Origin: B4-G1 sp964393895
Lineage (GTDB): Bacteria > Chloroflexota > Anaerolineae > B4-G1
Direction: 5' to 3'
Assembly (NCBI GenBank): GCA_964393895.1
Contig: CAYMWP010000028.1
Location: 1-36,903, forward strand
Length of the DNA stretch: 36,903 nucleotides
Part shown: one piece after another, positions 1 to 7,118 of the stretch
Position numbering within the stretch: the stretch's first letter is position 1
Layout: the number at the start of each line of letters is the position of its first letter
Position numbers and translations under genes: made by a program
Notes under the pieces: generated by a model
What the model saw: only the letters and a program-made list of their open reading frames with translations
Database searches by the model: none
Told to the model about the DNA's origin: nothing

Positions 1-187
1 GAGCTTGCAGATAGATGAACGACTCGGCGACCTCCAGGGCAAGGGGGCGTCGCTCTCGATGATGGCGCAGGTCTACCTGACGCGGGGCGACCTCGACCGC
101 GCCCTGGCCCTGTACCAGGAGAGCTTGCAGATAGATGAACGACTCGGCGACCTCCAGGGCAAGGGGGCGTCGCTCTCGATGATGGCG
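1..187 (+). repeat. 120-bp tandem repeat encoding TPR units
   Basis: Bases 1-67 are identical to 121-187, giving a 120-bp period that equals one 40-residue TPR unit. Identity stops at position 68 versus 188. The array may extend left of the window. DNA-level identity points to recent unit duplication. Confidence 0.95.
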
Positions 188-1276
188 AACGTGTACATGG
201 CGCTGGATGACTGGGGGCAGGCGGAGGAACGTTTGACAGAGGCGCTGGAAATATCGCGCCAGCTTGGCGAACCCTCTGGCGTCGCTTTCAAAACGGTCAA
301 GCTGGGCCAGGTGGCCCAGGCGCGCGGCGATTCCTCAGCCGCCCTGGCCCGCTACCGCGAGGGGCTGGCCATCTTTGAGCGGCTGGGCATGCCACAGGCG
401 GAGCAGGTGCGCCAATTCATCGCCTCCGTCGGGCAGGTAGGGCAAGATGATATCTTGCCCCCGCCCCCGCCTCCCCCAGACCCCCTGCGCCGGCTCACCG
501 CTCAGGCGAGCGCCGCCGCCCAGGCGGGGGATGCGGCCGCCGCCATCTCCGCCCAGGAACAGGCCGTCGCTCTGGCCCGCCAAGCCGTAGGGCAAGATGG
601 CGTCTTGCCTCCCCACGACCGCGACGCGCTCGTCACCCTCAGCGTCCTGCTCTACAACCTGGCCGGCTACTACGGGCAGGCCGGCCGCCATCAGGAGGCG
701 GTCGCCGCCCTGGAAGAGGTCGTCGCCCTGGACGAGCGCACCGGCCACCCCGACCTGGAATCGGACCGGGAGGCGCTGGAACTCGCTCGCCGCCTGGCCT
801 CCCTTTCCCCGGAAGAGCGCGCTCAACTGGAAGCCGCCCAATCTCCAACCCCAACCTCCTCTCCCACCGCCGACTTGAACGAACAACTGCAAGCTCAACT
901 CGCCCAACTCTCTCCCGAACAGCGCGCCCAACTGGAAGCCGCCGCCCACGAGTTCGCCCGGCAATGGGAGCAAATGAGCGAGGAGGAGCGCGCCCAGTAC
1001 CAGGCCGCCGCCCAGCAGGGGCAGATCGAAACCATAGCCGCCCAGGCCCGCGAGGGGGCCATCGCCGCCCGGCGCGGCCAAACCGACCGCGAGCAGTTGA
1101 TCGCCCAGATCGAGAACGTCGCCGCCCAGGCCGCCGAGGATGAGCAGCCCGGCTCGCCCTGGTACGAGCTGGCCGCCTACCTGCGCGCCGTCGTCGCCCT
1201 GCTGCGCGGCGCGCCGCTGCCGCCCGTCCCGGAACAGTACGCCGCCCACGTCGCCGCCATTCAGAATGCAACGTGA
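2..1276 (+). CDS. TPR-repeat protein, C-terminal part (5' end outside window)
   Basis: The frame is open at the left edge, so the N-terminus is missing. The first ~120 visible residues are tetratricopeptide repeats with a 40-residue period (QIDERLGDLQGKGASLSMMA occurs twice), suggesting a protein-protein interaction scaffold. A Pro-rich stretch near residue 155 leads into an Ala/Gln/Glu-rich helical region with another TPR-like pair (LYNLAGYYGQAGRHQEAVAALE). Two copies of an L-SPEERAQLEAA-type motif follow (near residues 270 and 305), separated by a Ser/Thr/Pro linker. No catalytic domain is visible. Two short palindromes are translated in frame as VGQDDILP and VGQDGVLP. TPR proteins of this kind are often attached to signalling or CHAT-type modules, but the missing N-terminus prevents a functional call. 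Confidence 0.85.
   Translation, partial: SLQIDERLGDLQGKGASLSMMAQVYLTRGDLDRALALYQESLQIDERLGDLQGKGASLSMMANVYMALDDWGQAEERLTEALEISRQLGEPSGVAFKTVKLGQVAQARGDSSAALARYREGLAIFERLGMPQAEQVRQFIASVGQVGQDDILPPPPPPPDPLRRLTAQASAAAQAGDAAAAISAQEQAVALARQAVGQDGVLPPHDRDALVTLSVLLYNLAGYYGQAGRHQEAVAALEEVVALDERTGHPDLESDREALELARRLASLSPEERAQLEAAQSPTPTSSPTADLNEQLQAQLAQLSPEQRAQLEAAAHEFARQWEQMSEEERAQYQAAAQQGQIETIAAQAREGAIAARRGQTDREQLIAQIENVAAQAAEDEQPGSPWYELAAYLRAVVALLRGAPLPPVPEQYAAHVAAIQNAT
440..460. repeat. palindrome inside the TPR gene, copy 1
   Basis: GGGCAAGAT (440-448) and ATCTTGCCC (452-460) form a perfect 9-bp inverted repeat with a 3-nt loop. The preceding 12-mer GTAGGGCAAGAT (437-448) recurs at 587-598. It is read through in frame as part of VGQDDILP, just before the Pro-rich stretch. 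Confidence 0.9.
590..610. repeat. palindrome inside the TPR gene, copy 2
   Basis: GGCAAGA (591-597) and TCTTGCC (603-609) form a 7-bp inverted repeat with a 5-nt loop. It shares the 12-mer GTAGGGCAAGAT with the copy 150 bp upstream but has a different loop. It is translated as VGQDGVLP. Confidence 0.85.
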
Positions 1277-1422
1277 GAAAGGAAGCTGCCGCGTAACTAC
1301 TTTGACAATGTTAAATTCGCTGCGAGGGGCTCGTAGTGCGCCACGGAGCGCCAGCGGAGTGGCGCAAAGCAGAATGCCTGTCGCAGACCTCGGAGGTCTT
1401 GACGTGAGAAAGGAAGCTGCCG
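1271..1422. repeat. palindrome-bearing segment flanked by 21-bp direct repeats
   Basis: A 21-bp sequence beginning ACGTGAGAAAGGAAG occurs at 1271-1291 and again at 1402-1422. Between the copies lie two inverted repeats: TGCGCCAC/GTGGCGCA (1337-1344 and 1359-1366), and AGACCTC-G-GAGGTCT (1385-1399). The second direct repeat holds the AGGAAG ribosome-binding sequence of the next gene; the first contains the TPR gene's stop codon. The arrangement resembles a small inserted element or a duplication. Confidence 0.75.
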
Positions 1423-1424
1423 AT

Positions 1425-1613
1425 ATGTCCAACCGTTGGCGCAAAATCGAGTGCTGCCAGTGCGGCCACACCTGGAGCGTGAACCTGGACGAACTGGACG
1501 AAAAGGATCAGACCGTGTACAAGGACGCCGGCCAGGAGGAGCAGTCCCGGACCTACCGGGCGGAATGTCCCCACTGCCACACCAACAACGTCTTTACGGT
1601 CGCGGAGGGATAG
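1425..1613 (+). CDS. small zinc-ribbon protein
   Basis: This 62-residue protein starts at ATG 1425, about 10 nt after AGGAAG. It has two CxxC-type knuckles, C10-C11-x-C13-G-H near the N-terminus and C48-P-H-C51 near the C-terminus, separated by an acidic segment (residues 22-40). That spacing is typical of a zinc ribbon, so it probably binds one Zn2+. There is no signal peptide or membrane segment. The stop is followed one base later by the start of the next gene, so the two are probably co-translated. Its role is unknown; small zinc ribbons of this type can bind nucleic acid or protein partners. Confidence 0.75.
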   Translation: MSNRWRKIECCQCGHTWSVNLDELDEKDQTVYKDAGQEEQSRTYRAECPHCHTNNVFTVAEG

Positions 1614-1614
1614 C

Positions 1615-2064
1615 ATGACGGACACACCGACCATCGCCGGCCGCCCCGAGACCGAGCGGGAAAAAGAGGTGCGCGCCTGGTTCGAGAAACAAGCTCTGAG
1701 CGCGCCGGACACGCTGGAGGCGGCGGCCCGCACCATCCTGAGCCTGGTCACGGCGCTGATTGGCGCGCTGTTCGGCGTGCTGACCGTCGCTGCGGAAAAA
1801 CTGCCCGCCTACATGGACTATCCCGCCGTGCGGGGGTTGGGCGTCGTCTCGGCCGGCGCGCTGCTGGCGGCCCTGATCGGCGCCCTGGGCGTCCTCCTGC
1901 CCGCGCGCGCTCAGGTCTCTAGTCACCGGATAGATGAGCAAGCCCGCGCTTTTGAGCGGTTGCTGGCGCGCAAATCGCGCTGGCTAAAAGTGACGGTGGT
2001 CGCCTTTGGCGTGGGGGTGGGGGCGTTGAGCGTCGTCCTGATCGTCGCATTGCTCAAAACCTGA
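1615..2064 (+). CDS. small membrane protein of unknown function
   Basis: This 149-residue protein starts at ATG 1615 with GGAGGG about 6 nt upstream. A charged N-terminal region of ~37 residues (with EREKEVRAWFEKQ) precedes three predicted membrane helices near residues 40-60, 73-96 and 124-147. A basic, helical stretch (HRIDEQARAFERLLARKSRW) lies between helices 2 and 3. It follows the zinc-ribbon gene with a one-base gap, suggesting they act together. I do not recognise the family. Confidence 0.7.
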   Translation: MTDTPTIAGRPETEREKEVRAWFEKQALSAPDTLEAAARTILSLVTALIGALFGVLTVAAEKLPAYMDYPAVRGLGVVSAGALLAALIGALGVLLPARAQVSSHRIDEQARAFERLLARKSRWLKVTVVAFGVGVGALSVVLIVALLKT

Positions 2065-2191
2065 CGACTGAAACGCCCAAGGCTTTGATCAAAGCAGCGC
2101 CAGCCCGGAAGAGCCGGGGCGGGATGAGTGAAAGAGCCGGCCCAAGCGCCGCCTGTTCCACGGCGGCGCTTCAGGGCAACAGGGTGGGGGG

Positions 2192-3118
2192 CTACTGGAC
2201 GACGACCTCCACCGGCCCCAACAACCTGTGGCCTTCCCCGTCGCGGAATTGGATCACCAACCACAGGTGGTACGTGCCGGGGGCATCAATCTTGTCGTGC
2301 ATCTGGTCTTTGTGGTAGAACTGTTGGCTGGCGGGGAATTGGGAATAGGTCCAACTTTTCTGAACCGCGCCCGTCTCCTCCACCTGCACGCCCAGATACT
2401 CGTACTCGACCGGCAAGCCGGTCTTGTTGGTGATCCACATGTGGAACCATATCGGGTTGCCCAGTTTGTACGGCCCCGGGGCGCCTTCGACCTGAAAGTC
2501 GTCCGGCTGCAAGCCGCGAATATCGGCCGCCGGCGCGGTGGTCGGCTGCGCCGCCGCTGTTGCTGTGGGAGGGATGGCGGTCGCCGGCGCGGGGGGCGGC
2601 TCGACCTGGGCCACGCCCTCTACGTCCGAGGCGGTGACCAACTCGCCAAACACCCAGCCCGCCCCGCCGCCGTGCCGGATCTGCCACCAATCCTGGTAGC
2701 GACCGGTCACCTCCGCCTGGGCCCCTGGTTCCAGGTAGCCCAGCTTGGTATAGTTGGTGCCCGGCCCGTTGCGCACGTTCACCCCATTTTCGCCCACCGT
2801 GACGCTGGGCGTGACCGGGGCCTCGGTCGGGGTGGGGGGGGAGGTGGGGGAGACGGGCGTTGGCTGCGGCGCGTCGGTGGGGGCGACGGTCGGCGTGGCC
2901 GCCGCCGGCAAAGGGGTAAAAGTGGGGTACAGGGCCGTCGGGGTCGGCGCGCTGCCTGGTGTCTCGTCCGTGCCGGCCCGTTCCTCGCTGCTTTCTCTCG
3001 CAGGCTGTATAAAGCCGACCCAGATCAGGCCAATGCCCAACGCTGCCAGCGCGAGCCACCCCAGGACGCCCCACACACCAGGTCCCTGCCTGGATGAAAG
3101 ACTCGAACTTTTTCTCAT
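2192..3118 (-). CDS. membrane-anchored SH3b-domain protein
   Basis: This 308-residue protein starts at ATG 3118, directly after AGGAGAGG; the open frame further upstream runs antisense into the neighbouring Fe-S gene and was not used. Residues 16-37 form one membrane helix or uncleaved signal anchor. A Thr/Pro-rich linker (about 50-103) leads to a bacterial SH3 domain (104-163) with the hallmark GVNVRNGPGTNY and a C-terminal GWVFGELV. A second Pro/Thr linker (172-197) is followed by a beta-rich C-terminal domain (about 200-308) containing FHMWITNKTG and GTYHLWLVIQF, probably an extracytoplasmic beta-sandwich. SH3b domains often bind cell-wall or peptide ligands. It is the second gene of a minus-strand pair. 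Confidence 0.8.
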   Translation of the reverse strand: MRKSSSLSSRQGPGVWGVLGWLALAALGIGLIWVGFIQPARESSEERAGTDETPGSAPTPTALYPTFTPLPAAATPTVAPTDAPQPTPVSPTSPPTPTEAPVTPSVTVGENGVNVRNGPGTNYTKLGYLEPGAQAEVTGRYQDWWQIRHGGGAGWVFGELVTASDVEGVAQVEPPPAPATAIPPTATAAAQPTTAPAADIRGLQPDDFQVEGAPGPYKLGNPIWFHMWITNKTGLPVEYEYLGVQVEETGAVQKSWTYSQFPASQQFYHKDQMHDKIDAPGTYHLWLVIQFRDGEGHRLLGPVEVVVQ

Positions 3119-3135
3119 ATTGACCACCTCTCCTG

Positions 3136-4230
3136 TTATAGAACTTTTTCCAGTTGGATGCCGCGCTCCTGGGCGCGCCGGACCATCCAGTCCTCGTTGT
3201 CGAGCGGCAGTGAGGGAGTCTCGCTCGCGGAGCGGCGCTCCAGGCTCAACGCGCCGGTGGGGCAGGCCAGGGCGCACACCCCGCAGCCCACACAACGCCC
3301 ATAATTGACCTGGCAGACGTCGTCCGTCACCGCCAACGCCGCGAACTGGCAGCGCTCGACACAGTCGCCGCAGCCGATACACTCCTCGCCGTCCACGACG
3401 GCGTGAAAACCAGAGTGAGTGATAGCGGTGGGTATGGCGAACTCGGCCACGCCGCGCAATATCCCACAGCAGCAAGTGCAACAGTTACACACGTAAAAGT
3501 GTCCGTCGCGATAGTTGCCGGTGGTGTGTACCAATCCCTCCTCCTCGGCCTCGCGCAAGATGCGCAGCGCCTCCTCCTTGCCAATAGCGCGAGTCGTCTC
3601 ACTGTGACCGAAGGCGTTCTCCACCGGAGCGAACGCCAGGCAGTTGTTGACCTCGTGCTCACAGCCCTTGCCGACGAGTCGCTGCTGGACGCGGCAGATG
3701 CAGTCGCTGACGCCCCAGGACTTGGCCCCTTCCAACAACTCGGTGGCGCGCTCGTAAGGAAATATCTCCAGGTCGAAAGGGATCGCCTCCTCGACCGGGA
3801 TGACGCGGTGGATGGGCGGCGTGCTGCGGATTATGGCGCCGCCTTGCGTCTCCTGGTAGTATTCCTCGAACAGCGTGGCCAGCTCCCTATCCATACGGGA
3901 TAGCTGGTGCTCGTAAATGCCAAAGGCGAACGGCATCAGCCCAAAGAGTACCTGGCCCTTGCTCCTCTTGAAAATGATTTGCCCCTGGCGGGCCATCTCC
4001 TTGAGCGTGCGGTAGGCCGTCTGGGGGTCAACGCCGGCGCGGGCGGCGATGTCGGCGGCCGGCTCGGCTGTCAGTCGCATCACGCCGGCCAGCGCGGCTT
4101 CCTCCGGTGTGAATATCTTGGCCAGCAAGCGCAACTCGGCGCCGCTCTCGGTGGCCGGGAAGCCGTTGGGAATGGCGTCTAACCGCCGGGCCAGGCGGCG
4201 ATAGACGTTCTCGGTCTCAGGTTCTAGCAT
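3136..4230 (-). CDS. winged-helix, multi-cysteine 4Fe-4S protein
   Basis: The protein has 364 residues. The N-terminal part (about 30-100) looks like a winged helix-turn-helix (DIAARAGVDPQTAYRTLKEMARQGQII). A central Cys-rich module has C177-I-C179, C190, C197 and a dense C248-N-CC-T-CCC255 run. Two ferredoxin-type 4Fe-4S motifs follow: C284/C287/C290/C294 and C313/C316/C319/C323, each ending in the usual CP or CQ turn. It is soluble and probably carries at least two Fe-S clusters. The architecture suggests a redox protein or Fe-S-sensing regulator, but no substrate is evident. Its stop is 17 nt from the SH3b gene start, so the two form an operon. A promoter on the minus strand lies 47 nt upstream. 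Confidence 0.8.
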   Translation of the reverse strand: MLEPETENVYRRLARRLDAIPNGFPATESGAELRLLAKIFTPEEAALAGVMRLTAEPAADIAARAGVDPQTAYRTLKEMARQGQIIFKRSKGQVLFGLMPFAFGIYEHQLSRMDRELATLFEEYYQETQGGAIIRSTPPIHRVIPVEEAIPFDLEIFPYERATELLEGAKSWGVSDCICRVQQRLVGKGCEHEVNNCLAFAPVENAFGHSETTRAIGKEEALRILREAEEEGLVHTTGNYRDGHFYVCNCCTCCCGILRGVAEFAIPTAITHSGFHAVVDGEECIGCGDCVERCQFAALAVTDDVCQVNYGRCVGCGVCALACPTGALSLERRSASETPSLPLDNEDWMVRRAQERGIQLEKVL

Positions 4231-4276
4231 TGGTTGCCCCCTCCGTGTTGTTCCGTGTTGTGTTGGTCGCCAGGTG

Positions 4277-4304
4277 ATTATAGGCTAGATTCGGATTTTG
4301 TCCA
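4277..4304 (-). promoter_or_regulatory. sigma70-type promoter of the Fe-S/SH3b operon
   Basis: On the minus strand TGGACA (4304-4299) is followed by 16 nt and a perfect TATAAT (4282-4277). The downstream GGAGGGGG sits just before the ATG at 4230. Confidence 0.65.
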
Positions 4305-4330
4305 CTTTTTTCAACTTCCGACTAGATATC

Positions 4331-4372
4331 TTATGTCAAGTAGGTGGCAGAACCGCCTCTTACTTGACATAA
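4331..4372. repeat. perfect 12-bp inverted repeat, hairpin or MITE-like
   Basis: TTATGTCAAGTA (4331-4342) and TACTTGACATAA (4361-4372) are perfect reverse complements. The 18-nt interior holds GGTGG-CAGAA-CCGCC, which extends the stem past a TCT bulge. No T-run follows, so it is unlikely to be an intrinsic terminator. TTGACA occurs in the right arm and its complement in the left. Confidence 0.8.
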
Positions 4373-4378
4373 AACAGG

Positions 4379-4430
4379 AATGCGAGCACATTCGCCGTGC
4401 TCGGTGTAGACCCCGCGAAGCAATCTCCCG
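4379..4430. repeat. possible dispersed intergenic repeat
   Basis: CGAGCAC/GTGCTCG (4383-4389 and 4397-4403) form a 7-bp hairpin followed by GCGAAGCAATCTCCCG (4415-4430). The AATGCGAG...GAAGCAATCTCCC layout resembles a short intergenic repeat common in several bacterial groups, including Chloroflexota. Only one copy is visible here, so the call is tentative. Confidence 0.35.
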
Positions 4431-4588
4431 CCCTCAAATGCAAGCAAGCGGGGATCGCGCCTGACCAACGGGACTAGTGCTCCAAAAACAACCTCGTAGA
4501 CGCGCTTTCCGCGCCTGCAATTCCAGTTGGATATTACAACAATTACAGCAAAACTTCTTGTTACTCGCGCATGTACCCACGGGCAAAC

Positions 4589-4616
4589 TTGCCCACCACC
4601 TGCTTTGTGTTAGAAT
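4589..4616 (+). promoter_or_regulatory. promoter of the first S41 peptidase gene
   Basis: TTGCCC (4589-4594), 16 nt, then TAGAAT (4611-4616). The expected start site is within a few bases of the ATG at 4626 and no Shine-Dalgarno sequence is present, so the transcript is probably leaderless. Confidence 0.55.
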
Positions 4617-4625
4617 AGCACTCCT

Positions 4626-5801
4626 ATGTCAACACAGCATAATTTCCGGCTACTACTAGGCGCCCTTTTACTCTGCTTTTGCCTTGCCTTTGTCGCTGGC
4701 TTTGGCGTCCATCAACTCTGGGGGCAGGTTGAGCAAACCGCTCGACCTGCCAAGCTCCTGGGACAGTTCTGGGAGGCCTGGGCGCTGGTGGAAGAGTATT
4801 TCTACGGCGAACTGCCGCCGGCGCAGGAGCGCACGTATGGAGCCATCCGCCAGGCCCTGACCCTGCTCAATGACCCCTACACAGTCTTTGTCGAGCCTCA
4901 GCCCCGCGAGTTGGAGCGGGACCGTCTGCGCGGGGCCTTTGGCGGCATAGGGGTTGCCCTGGAGAGTAATCCCGAGGGTGACATATTGCTCTCCCCCCAC
5001 CCCGACTCCCCCGCCGAACGGGCCGGCGTCGTCGCCGGTGACATCTTGCTGGCGCTGGACGGTGAAGAGATCGCCGTGGGCGCGACTGTGGATGACATCA
5101 GCGCCCGCTTGCACGGCGAGGTGGGCACTCCCGTGACACTCACCATCTCTCACCCCCCCACCCCGCCGTTCGACCTCACCATCACGCGGGAGGAGATTCA
5201 AGTGCCCTCCGTGACCTGGCGGATGCTCGAGCGGGCGCCGGACGTGGGTTATATGCGCATCGAATCGTTCACTGAACGGACGGGGGACGAGGCGGCTGCC
5301 GCCATCCGTGAGATGCAGGCGCAAGGAGTCGCCGCTTTAATTCTGGACCTGCGCGACAATTCCGGAGGGCTGATCAGCCCGGCCGTCGCCACTGTCGGCC
5401 ACTTTATCCACGACGGCGTCGTGCTGTACGAACTGACCCGCCGCGAGCCTGAGGAACAGGCCGTCGAGGTACAGGGCGGCAGCATCGCTGCTGACATCCC
5501 CCTGGTCGTGCTGGTAAACGGCGGGACGGCCAGCGCGGCCGAGATCGTCGCTGGCGCGTTGCAGGATCATGGTCGCGCCGCTCTGGTTGGAGAACCCACC
5601 TTTGGCAAAGGATCGGTTCAACTGATCTATGAGATTTCCGACGGTTCGTCCGTGCACATCACTTCGGCCGTGTGGTTGACGCCAGATCGAAAACGCATCG
5701 AAGGGAAAGGGCTGACGCCCGACGTCCACGTCGTGCGCGGCGACGGGCCGCAAGATGAACAGATCGAGCGCGCCGTGATGTATCTCTTATCACGAGATTA
5801 G
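4626..5801 (+). CDS. S41 family C-terminal processing peptidase, paralog 1
   Basis: The 391-residue protein has an N-terminal membrane anchor or signal (about 8-27) and is expected on the outer face of the membrane. A helical segment (45-85) precedes a PDZ domain (about 100-180, with GGIGVAL and AGVVAGDILLALDGEEI). The peptidase core runs from about 195 to 370. The catalytic Ser303 lies in NGGTASAAE and Lys328 in FGKGSVQ, 25 residues apart as in CtpA/Prc. DLRDNSGG (241-248) is the usual strand-loop motif. Such enzymes cleave hydrophobic C-termini of envelope proteins. It is followed by a paralog after 9 nt. The start sits right behind a promoter without a Shine-Dalgarno sequence. Confidence 0.9.
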   Translation: MSTQHNFRLLLGALLLCFCLAFVAGFGVHQLWGQVEQTARPAKLLGQFWEAWALVEEYFYGELPPAQERTYGAIRQALTLLNDPYTVFVEPQPRELERDRLRGAFGGIGVALESNPEGDILLSPHPDSPAERAGVVAGDILLALDGEEIAVGATVDDISARLHGEVGTPVTLTISHPPTPPFDLTITREEIQVPSVTWRMLERAPDVGYMRIESFTERTGDEAAAAIREMQAQGVAALILDLRDNSGGLISPAVATVGHFIHDGVVLYELTRREPEEQAVEVQGGSIAADIPLVVLVNGGTASAAEIVAGALQDHGRAALVGEPTFGKGSVQLIYEISDGSSVHITSAVWLTPDRKRIEGKGLTPDVHVVRGDGPQDEQIERAVMYLLSRD

Positions 5802-5810
5802 GAGTTGGTT

Positions 5811-7118
5811 ATGGATAGCATTACACGGATACTCAAATTCTTGTTTGTGACCACCATCGTGGTCATCTTTTCCGCGACCGCCTTTGTCGCCGGTTTTGGC
5901 ACCTCCTATCTGCTGGCCGGGAGTGGCGCGCTGCCAGCCTGGTCGGCAAGCGCCCCAACGGCCACGCCGCCAGCAGAAGGCGGCGAAGAAGAAAAAGTTA
6001 CCACCCCCACACCCTCATCCGCTCCCACACCCATACCGCTCCCCACACCGGCGAATAGAGACGAGGAAGCTTTCCAGACTTTTTGGGAAGTGTGGGATCT
6101 GGTACAGCGCAACTTTTACGGCGAGTTGCCGGACATGCAAAAAGTGACCTACGCCGCCATTCACGGTATGCTGAGTACGCTGGACGACGATTACACCGCC
6201 TTCATCGAACCGGAGGTAGCGGCCGTGATAGCCGAGGACGCCACCGGCGAGTTCGAGGGCATCGGCGCGTTCGTAGACCTGGACGAAGACGGCAAAGTGG
6301 AACTGGTGGGTATCTTTGAGGACGGCCCGGCGGAAAAAGCGGGATTGCTCACCGGCGACCGGGTGATAGCGGTGGACGGCGTCTCCGTCGTCGGCAAGAC
6401 GCTCTACGAAGCCATCAACCTGATCCGCGGGGAGGCCGGCAGCGACGTCGTGCTGCTCGTGGAGCGCGAGGGCGAGCCGGAGCCGTTCGAGGTCACTGTC
6501 ACCCGCGCCCGTCTGGAGATTCCCATCGTTGAGGTGGAAATGCGCGACGACGGCGTCGGCTACATCCGGCTGTACGAATTCAGCGCTACGGCGCACGCGC
6601 GCATGAAAGATGGCTTGGAGGAGCTCTTGGCTCAGGATCCGACCGGCATCGTTTTTGACCTGCGCAACAATCCGGGCGGTTGGCTGGAGCAGGCCGTCAA
6701 CGTAGCCGATCTATTCCTCGACGATGGTGTGATCGTCGTCGAACGCTGGAGCGATGGCAGAGAGAAACGAGTCGAGGCCGAACCCGGAGACGTGGGGGAG
6801 GACGTACCACTGGTCGTGCTGGTAAACGGCGGCAGCGCCAGCGCATCCGAGATCGTCGCCGGGGCGCTCCAGGACCGGGAACGAGCCATACTGATCGGGG
6901 AACTGACCTTTGGCAAGGGCTCGGTGCAGCGTCCCTTCACCCTCAGCGATGGCTCGGAACTACGGGTCACTTCGGCCCTGTGGTTCACGCCCAACGACCG
7001 GGCCATTCACGGCCAGGGAATAACTCCCGACATTGAGATGCCGTGGCCCGTTGACGAGGAACTGGAGCAAGACCCTCAGTTGGAAAGAGCCGTCGAGTAT
7101 CTACTGACAGGAGAGTGA
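5811..7118 (+). CDS. S41 family C-terminal processing peptidase, paralog 2
   Basis: The protein has 435 residues from ATG 5811, with AGGAG six bases upstream; a TTG six bases earlier is less likely. A membrane anchor (10-36) is followed by a Thr/Pro-rich linker (45-80) absent from its upstream paralog. A helical region (85-130), a PDZ domain (about 145-225, with AGLLTGDRVIAVDGVSV) and the peptidase core follow. DLRNNPGG is at 283-290, catalytic Ser344 in NGGSASASE and Lys369 in FGKGSVQ, again 25 apart. It should act outside the membrane on C-terminal ends of envelope proteins. The stop codon overlaps the smpB start by one base, so the two peptidase genes and smpB are probably one operon. Confidence 0.92.
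   Translation: MDSITRILKFLFVTTIVVIFSATAFVAGFGTSYLLAGSGALPAWSASAPTATPPAEGGEEEKVTTPTPSSAPTPIPLPTPANRDEEAFQTFWEVWDLVQRNFYGELPDMQKVTYAAIHGMLSTLDDDYTAFIEPEVAAVIAEDATGEFEGIGAFVDLDEDGKVELVGIFEDGPAEKAGLLTGDRVIAVDGVSVVGKTLYEAINLIRGEAGSDVVLLVEREGEPEPFEVTVTRARLEIPIVEVEMRDDGVGYIRLYEFSATAHARMKDGLEELLAQDPTGIVFDLRNNPGGWLEQAVNVADLFLDDGVIVVERWSDGREKRVEAEPGDVGEDVPLVVLVNGGSASASEIVAGALQDRERAILIGELTFGKGSVQRPFTLSDGSELRVTSALWFTPNDRAIHGQGITPDIEMPWPVDEELEQDPQLERAVEYLLTGE

Larger units (their letters stand above)
4231..4625. other. 395-nt intergenic region
   Basis: This gap lies between two divergent genes. It holds a minus-strand promoter (4277-4304), a 12-bp inverted repeat (4331-4372), a repeat-like stretch (4379-4430), and the promoter of the first S41 peptidase (4589-4616). 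The two short plus-strand frames here (4234-4464 and 4477-4659) have no ribosome-binding site or recognisable domain, so I see no gene. Confidence 0.7.

Noticed and set aside
1..187. Assembly duplication at the window edge
   Set aside because: The 120-bp period equals exactly one 40-residue TPR unit and the copies diverge after 67 bp, which fits a natural repeat; a read-level check could still test it.
1302..1330. Promoter from the TTGACA at 1302-1307
   Set aside because: No -10-like hexamer lies 15-19 nt downstream.
335..1471. Long minus-strand frame opposite the TPR gene
   Set aside because: It is Gly/Leu-rich, has no ribosome-binding site or domain, and mirrors the codon bias of the TPR gene on the other strand.
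4477..4659. Short plus-strand frame upstream of the first S41 gene
   Set aside because: It has no ribosome-binding site, overlaps the promoter and the peptidase start, and has no motif.
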